A DNA stretch of 64,000 nucleotides, taken from Parasphingopyxis sp. (GTDB taxonomy: Bacteria > Pseudomonadota > Alphaproteobacteria > Sphingomonadales > Sphingomonadaceae). This document shows positions 60,133 through 64,000 of the stretch, in pieces. The stretch spans positions 1 through 64,000 of the forward strand of contig NZ_JANQNS010000004.1 of assembly GCF_028279465.1 (NCBI RefSeq), in the 5' to 3' direction. Position 1 is the first letter of the stretch. Each line of letters begins with the position of its first letter. Under the pieces are notes generated by a model that saw nothing but the letters and a program-made list of their open reading frames with translations, ran no database searches and had not been told where the DNA came from. The translations under genes were made by a program, and so were the position numbers.

Positions 60133-61406
60133 CAGGCGGCCTCCAGCGCGGCGTCGGACGGCTCGGGATCGGCCGATGGGAAGCGTTCGGGATAGCGGCC
60201 GAGGAACAGCAGCAATGTTCCGCCCACCACGAACAGACCCGAAGCGACCATGAGAATCGGATCGTAACTGCCCGTCCCGTCTCGCGTGAAGCCGTACACA
60301 GTCGGCGAGATCGCCGAGAACAGACCGAAGGGCAGATAGAGCATCCCATATATCTTGCCATAATGCGCCATGCCGAAATAGCGGCCCGCAAGATAGGCGA
60401 TCAGATCGCTTTCCGCCCCGGCGGCGAAGCCCAGCATGAAGGCGGCCGTGCCCACCAGCAGGAAATCCGTCGCTGTGCCCATCAACATGAAACAGGCGGC
60501 AGCCGGCATGCAGAGCAGCGGAAAAGCCACAAAACCGGCCCAGAACCGGTCGAGCAACAATCCGGTAATCACGCGGCCCGACAATATACCCAAGCCCACG
60601 ATCATCATGATCGTAGCGGCGAGTTCGGGTGTGAAGCCATGATCGAGGATGATGGATGGCATATGGATATGTGCGCCGCCATAGGCGAAGGCGATGCAGG
60701 CAATCGATGCAAAGATAAGCCAGAAGCGCCGGTCCCGCAGGGCCTGTTGCAGCGTCATGCCGGCGACCTGGCCGCCATTGCTCGTGGCGATCTCCGGCGG
60801 ACGTTCTTCGTCGTGCGGTTCGCGGAACCATAGCAGCCCGAGCGGCAAGGCGACGAATAGCGGCAGACAGGCGATAACGAGGAACATGCCCCGCCAACCG
60901 AAATCGCCGATCGCCCAGACGGCGAGCCGGGGCACGATCAGAGCGGCGAGACTTGTACCGAGCAGCAGCAAACCGAGCGCGAGGCCGCGATTGCGGAAAA
61001 ACCACATATTGACCGCCCGGCTGAAGGTGACCGGGGTCGAGCCGATCCCGACCAGTCCCAGCAGCAGCCAGAGCGCATAAAATCCCCAAATCGACGACGG
61101 CGTGAAGGCGAAGGCGCCGAAGCAGACGCCAAAGGCCGCCAGCGAGAACAGTGCCACTGGACGCACGCCGTAGCGGTCGGCCATCCACCCATAGAATGGC
61201 GCGAGGAACGACGCGACGATACCGAAGATCGTGATGCCGATCGAAATCTCGCCCCGGCCCCAGCCGAATTCGGCGTTCAACGGCTCAAACAGGAAACCGA
61301 TGACATTGAACGGGATCGGCGAGGCCCCGCAGCAGACCCCGCAGATGCCGGCCAGCAACGTCTTCCAGCCGAGACGGAATTCGCTGCGTTCGGTGGCTGA
61401 ACTCAT
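60132..61406 (-). CDS. Major facilitator superfamily transporter (MCT/OFA type)
   Basis: This 424-residue protein has 12 predicted helices. The loop 2-3 motif is GWMADRYGVRPVAL, the long helix 4-5 region is VNMWFFRNRGLALGLLLLG (typical of OFA/monocarboxylate-porter proteins), and a central cytoplasmic loop (FREPHDEERPPEIATSN) separates the halves. This group moves small organic acids. It is coupled at its 3' end to the FAD oxidase and follows DUF1838 by 60 bases. It probably imports a carboxylate product across the inner membrane. Confidence 0.9.
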   Translation of the reverse strand: MSSATERSEFRLGWKTLLAGICGVCCGASPIPFNVIGFLFEPLNAEFGWGRGEISIGITIFGIVASFLAPFYGWMADRYGVRPVALFSLAAFGVCFGAFAFTPSSIWGFYALWLLLGLVGIGSTPVTFSRAVNMWFFRNRGLALGLLLLGTSLAALIVPRLAVWAIGDFGWRGMFLVIACLPLFVALPLGLLWFREPHDEERPPEIATSNGGQVAGMTLQQALRDRRFWLIFASIACIAFAYGGAHIHMPSIILDHGFTPELAATIMMIVGLGILSGRVITGLLLDRFWAGFVAFPLLCMPAAACFMLMGTATDFLLVGTAAFMLGFAAGAESDLIAYLAGRYFGMAHYGKIYGMLYLPFGLFSAISPTVYGFTRDGTGSYDPILMVASGLFVVGGTLLLFLGRYPERFPSADPEPSDAALEAA

Positions 61407-61466
61407 CGTCTCTCCTCGCGGGCAATAGACGCCCGTTTACGCTGGAACTGTATCTGGTGTCTCGCC

Positions 61467-62399
61467 CTATTCGCTATGCCCGCTGGCCGGTGCGCTTTCG
61501 CCTTCGGCCGCGCGCCGCTCGTCGATCATCCGGCGGAACACCGTCCAGGTCGTGTCGTTGGGCCGGCTGTCGTCGCCCGGGGGCGGCGCGGTATATTCGG
61601 GATAGTTGGCCGCAATCTCATTGCGCAGCACTTCGGGCAGTTCGTCATAGCCGCCGCGCAGCTTCGCGCCGACCGCATTGAAGATCATCTGCCCGTCCCG
61701 GCTGCGCATCCGCATCCAGGGGAGCCATTGCGCCACGCGGACCCAGCTTACGCTCGGATAGGCGGTGTTCGCTTCGCTATCGAGAATCTCGTCGGCGCGC
61801 GCGGCGAAATCGAAAATCTCCATCGCCTGATACATGTTGCCAGTGAATTCCTGATAGTCGCCGCCGAGCGGGTTCGTGTAAAAGAGCGGCACTTCGAACG
61901 GGATCAGCACCCAGTCGCCGATATGGCGGTAGGTCGAAATCTGGTAGGGCGATCCATCGCGCGTGACCGGGAAGTTCGGCGCGCGCATATTCACCGGATC
62001 GTTGGCGACATGCATCACCTCGACCGTTTCGCCGGTCCAGGGATTTTCCCAGTTCCGCAGCACTTCGTTGGTCTCGGGATCGGTATAGAGCATGATCTCG
62101 CGGCTGACCTGGCGATAGCCGGTACCGCGCTCCGGATCGGTCACGCTCACGCATTGGCGGATATTCATGCCCTCAAGGTTGAACAGGTGCCGGTCGCGCT
62201 CGCCGCGGACCCGCGAATAGGCGCGTCCCGACCAGTAATAGACGGCCGGTTCGCCATCCTGTTCGCCGCATTGCAGCCGCTTGGAGATTTCCACCGCGTC
62301 TTCGGGATTGGACGGATCGAGCGTCCGCGCGTCCGCCGCCGCGCCGGTTCCCGCGAAGGCGATCGCCGCGCATGCCAGTGCCAATTTCCTGATACCCAT
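61467..62399 (-). CDS. Exported DUF1838 family protein
   Basis: This 310-residue protein has a Sec signal (KLALACAAIAFAGTGAAADA). The mature sequence carries DUF1838 features: YYWSGRAYSRVRGERDRHLFNLEGMNIRQCV, VSREIMLYTDPETNEVLRNWENPWTGETVEVMHVANDPVN and VSWVRVAQWLPWMRMRSRDGQM. Function is unknown. The start at 62399 has GGAGAGG 5 bases upstream. It heads the leftward operon from the regulon site at 62434 and is predicted to be periplasmic. Confidence 0.85.
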   Translation of the reverse strand: MGIRKLALACAAIAFAGTGAAADARTLDPSNPEDAVEISKRLQCGEQDGEPAVYYWSGRAYSRVRGERDRHLFNLEGMNIRQCVSVTDPERGTGYRQVSREIMLYTDPETNEVLRNWENPWTGETVEVMHVANDPVNMRAPNFPVTRDGSPYQISTYRHIGDWVLIPFEVPLFYTNPLGGDYQEFTGNMYQAMEIFDFAARADEILDSEANTAYPSVSWVRVAQWLPWMRMRSRDGQMIFNAVGAKLRGGYDELPEVLRNEIAANYPEYTAPPPGDDSRPNDTTWTVFRRMIDERRAAEGESAPASGHSE

Positions 62400-62433
62400 T
62401 AGTCCTCTCCCCAAAGCCTTAAGTGTCTACGTA

Positions 62434-62449
62434 ATTTGTCCGGACAAAT
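62434..62449. promoter_or_regulatory. Regulon palindrome ATTTGTCCGGACAAAT, site 7
   Basis: An exact copy in the 100-base gap between the divergent DUF1838 and membrane-protein genes, 34 bases before the leftward start and 50 before the rightward one. Confidence 0.85.
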
Positions 62450-62499
62450 TTTGACTTTGTCAATGGCGCGAGTCATAGCGAAGCGCAAGGGGAGTTTCC

Positions 62500-63183
62500 A
62501 TGTCGCTCGACGCAATCGCCTATCCGACGCTCGTTTATATCCATCTGCTGCTGTTCGTGCTGTGGCTCGGTGCGGATGTCGGCGTCTTCCTGCTCGGCCA
62601 GCATTTCCGCAAACGGCATGACTATACGCTGGAACAGCGCATCGCGCTCTTAAAGATGCTCGTGCTCGTCGACATGACGCCGCGCAGCGCCTGGGCGCTG
62701 ATGGTGCCGATCTCGCTCTCGGTGCTCGCCGCGGGCAATTGGTGGGACGTGCCGGCCTGGCTGCTAATCGCAAGCTGGATCGTCGGCGGTTTCTGGCTGT
62801 GGCTGGTCTGGGACGCGCATATCCATGACCAGACGCCGCGGGCTGCGCGCGACCGTAGTATCGAGAATTGGCTGAAATACGGCCTCACCGCCTTTTACCT
62901 GTGGCTCGGCATCCAGTCGCTGGTCGCCGGCGCGCCGCTCGATCAGGCCTGGATAGCCTGGAAGGCTATTCTGTTCGGCGCGATTTTCGCCGCCGCCATC
63001 ATGATCGACGTCGCCTTCGAGCCCGTCGGGCCGCAGCTCGGCAAACTGCTCGCCGAGGGATCGAGCGATGAAACCGAGATTCCGCTGCGCCAGACGATGG
63101 ACCGCACGCGCATATGGGTCTGGATCGTCTATCTCCTTCTGATCGCGACAAGCTGGCTGGGCGTGGTAAAGCCGGTTTTGTAA
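62500..63183 (+). CDS. Integral membrane protein, copy 2 of a pair
   Basis: This 227-residue relative of the protein at 54276 has helix 1 YIHLLLFVLWLGADVGVF with the same His..W-LG-x-x-x-G-V-F spacing, a DYTLEQRIALLKMLVLVDMTPRSA loop and a C-terminal IWVWIVYLLLIATSWLGVVKPVL tail. About five hydrophobic helices are predicted. GGGGAG precedes the ATG. Each copy sits next to its own regulon palindrome, so the pair may form a membrane complex or be alternative electron-transfer or transport subunits. Confidence 0.72.
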   Translation: MSLDAIAYPTLVYIHLLLFVLWLGADVGVFLLGQHFRKRHDYTLEQRIALLKMLVLVDMTPRSAWALMVPISLSVLAAGNWWDVPAWLLIASWIVGGFWLWLVWDAHIHDQTPRAARDRSIENWLKYGLTAFYLWLGIQSLVAGAPLDQAWIAWKAILFGAIFAAAIMIDVAFEPVGPQLGKLLAEGSSDETEIPLRQTMDRTRIWVWIVYLLLIATSWLGVVKPVL

Positions 63184-63224
63184 ACGATTTTGCGACGGCC
63201 GGATCAATCGGCGCTTGACTTTAA

Positions 63225-63240
63225 ATTTGTCCGGACAAAT
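63225..63240. promoter_or_regulatory. Regulon palindrome ATTTGTCCGGACAAAT, site 8
   Basis: An exact copy 40 bases before the CitE-like start, separating it from the membrane-protein gene and giving the lyase its own regulated promoter. Confidence 0.85.
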
Positions 63241-63280
63241 TGTGCGGATACAAAAGCGATACAGGAGAGAATCGACGGGC

Positions 63281-64000
63281 ATGGGCGGATTGAACTCGAT
63301 ATTGTTCGTGCCCGGATCGCGTGCCGACCGCTTCGCCAAGGCGGCGGAAAGCGGCGCAGACCTGATCTGTATCGATCTCGAAGACGCGGTGGCGCCGGAC
63401 GACAAGGATGCGGCGCGCGATGCCGCGATCGGATCGCTCGACACGCTTGATCCTGCGGGTGTCGCAATCCGCATCAACGGTCTTAAAACGGCAGCCGGCT
63501 TGCGCGACCTTCTGGCGCTGCGCGACGCCGGGACCAAGCCGCGGCTGGTCTTCATCCCGATGGTCGAAAGCGCGGCCGAGCCGGAAATTGCCAGCGCAGT
63601 GCTGGGCGCGGGGGCACCGGGCCTCGTGCCGCTGATCGAGACGGTCAGGGGCCTGCGCGCAGGCGACGATATTGCGTCAGCACCGGGCGTTGCCGCGATG
63701 ATGTTCGGCGGCGGGGATTTTTCGGCCGAGCTCGGCACCGATCTCGCCTGGGAGCCGCTGCTCGCGGCGCGCAGCGCCTTCGTCATGTCGGCGGCGGCCG
63801 CGCGGATACCCGCCATCGATGTGCCCTTTATAGCGCTCGACGACGATATCGGGCTCGAAGCCGAAGTGCGCCGGGCCAGGGCGCTCGGCTTCGTGGCCAA
63901 GGCGGCGATCCACCCCAAACAGGTGGAGACGATCAACACTGTCATGCGCCCGACCGAAGAGGAACTGGCCGAGGCGCGGGCGGCGCTAGACGCCTATGCG
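63281..64000 (+). CDS. HpcH/HpaI aldolase/citrate-lyase-beta-like enzyme (cut by right edge)
   Basis: 240 codons are open to the right edge. The TIM-barrel CitE family features are SILFVPGSRADRFAKAAESGADLICIDLEDAVAP (metal- and CoA-site Asp/Glu), IRING, the metal glutamate in LVPLIETVRGL, MMFGGGDFSAELG and AKAAIHPKQVETIN. Relatives cleave malyl-CoA, citramalyl-CoA or similar beta-hydroxyacyl-CoA esters. AGGAGAGA precedes the ATG at 63281. Together with the CoA-transferase and the aconitase-like hydratase, it would complete a route from an unsaturated dicarboxylate to acetyl-CoA or another acyl-CoA plus an oxo-acid. The C terminus is not visible. Confidence 0.88.
   Translation, partial: MGGLNSILFVPGSRADRFAKAAESGADLICIDLEDAVAPDDKDAARDAAIGSLDTLDPAGVAIRINGLKTAAGLRDLLALRDAGTKPRLVFIPMVESAAEPEIASAVLGAGAPGLVPLIETVRGLRAGDDIASAPGVAAMMFGGGDFSAELGTDLAWEPLLAARSAFVMSAAAARIPAIDVPFIALDDDIGLEAEVRRARALGFVAKAAIHPKQVETINTVMRPTEEELAEARAALDAYA

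Noticed and set aside
58573..61188. An 871-codon open frame that would fuse an upstream region to the FAD-linked oxidase
   Set aside because: The upstream part is an out-of-frame shadow of the MFS transporter gene, with low-complexity Arg/Ala content. The oxidase has a natural ATG at 60132 overlapping the MFS stop.

Overview
The window is GC-rich, gene-dense DNA that looks like an alphaproteobacterial chromosome, most probably of the order Sphingomonadales. The basis is the abundance of TonB-dependent receptors (four complete), the sphingomonad-style receptor signal peptides and plug motifs, REP-like repeats of the CCTCCCC..GGGGAGG and CTCCCGCGAAGGCGGGAG types, and many short ATGA, TTGA and TAGTG gene overlaps. 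I saw no rRNA, tRNA, CRISPR array, transposase or phage gene. The taxonomic call is an inference from gene style, not from a marker gene.

Region 1 (1-14.4 kb) is surface and uptake. A YadA-type adhesin head (cut by the left edge) diverges from a winged-helix/alpha-beta-hydrolase fusion regulator. A TetR gene with a perfect operator follows, then TonB receptor A, a second TetR, an M20 peptidase-like protein, a third TetR, and TonB receptor B. Receptors A and B are close paralogues followed by near-identical double hairpins, and the second and third TetRs are paralogues of each other, so this is a duplicated uptake module around one peptidase. A PadR regulator closes the block.

Region 2 (14.5-27 kb) is housekeeping and transport. 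It holds a Fur-box-controlled ferric iron ABC transporter (fbpABC with a fused permease), a queuosine-precursor transporter, a nucleoside salvage group (PfkB kinase, LOG hydrolase, CNT transporter, cytidine deaminase) with a 2-oxoglutarate oxygenase, a tandem SpoIIAA-like protein, a zinc alcohol dehydrogenase, a small DUF3598-like protein and a LysR regulator.

Region 3 (27-64 kb, running off the right edge) is the most interesting. About 33 genes in several divergent operons appear to share one regulatory signal: the palindrome ATTTGTCCGGACAAAT occurs in eight intergenic regions (centres near 27.08, 30.96, 35.07, 43.16, 54.25, 56.58, 62.44 and 63.23 kb), exact in five, with one mismatch in three, and with a degenerate tandem copy at 43.17 kb. 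The genes encode two TonB receptors, a beta-lactamase-fold hydrolase, a Tat-exported amine oxidase, an aconitase-family hydratase pair, a CaiB/BaiF CoA-transferase, an HMG-CoA-lyase-like enzyme, a CitE-like lyase, alpha/beta hydrolases, an isochorismatase-family amidase, two PuuE-like deacetylases, an aldehyde dehydrogenase, cupins, a VOC protein, two FAD oxygenase/oxidase types, a nitrilase-fold protein lacking its catalytic cysteine, three methyltransferases, an MFS transporter, a DUF1838 protein and paired membrane proteins.

Read together, region 3 looks like an unrecognised regulon for import and breakdown of a complex, probably nitrogen-containing organic compound. Outer-membrane import would be followed by periplasmic hydrolysis or oxidation, ring or amide opening, aldehyde oxidation, and dicarboxylate hydration / CoA transfer / aldol cleavage to central metabolites. 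The substrate and the cognate repressor cannot be read from this window. A recurring theme is paired paralogues: two receptors, two deacetylases, two methyltransferase plus small-partner modules, and two membrane proteins.
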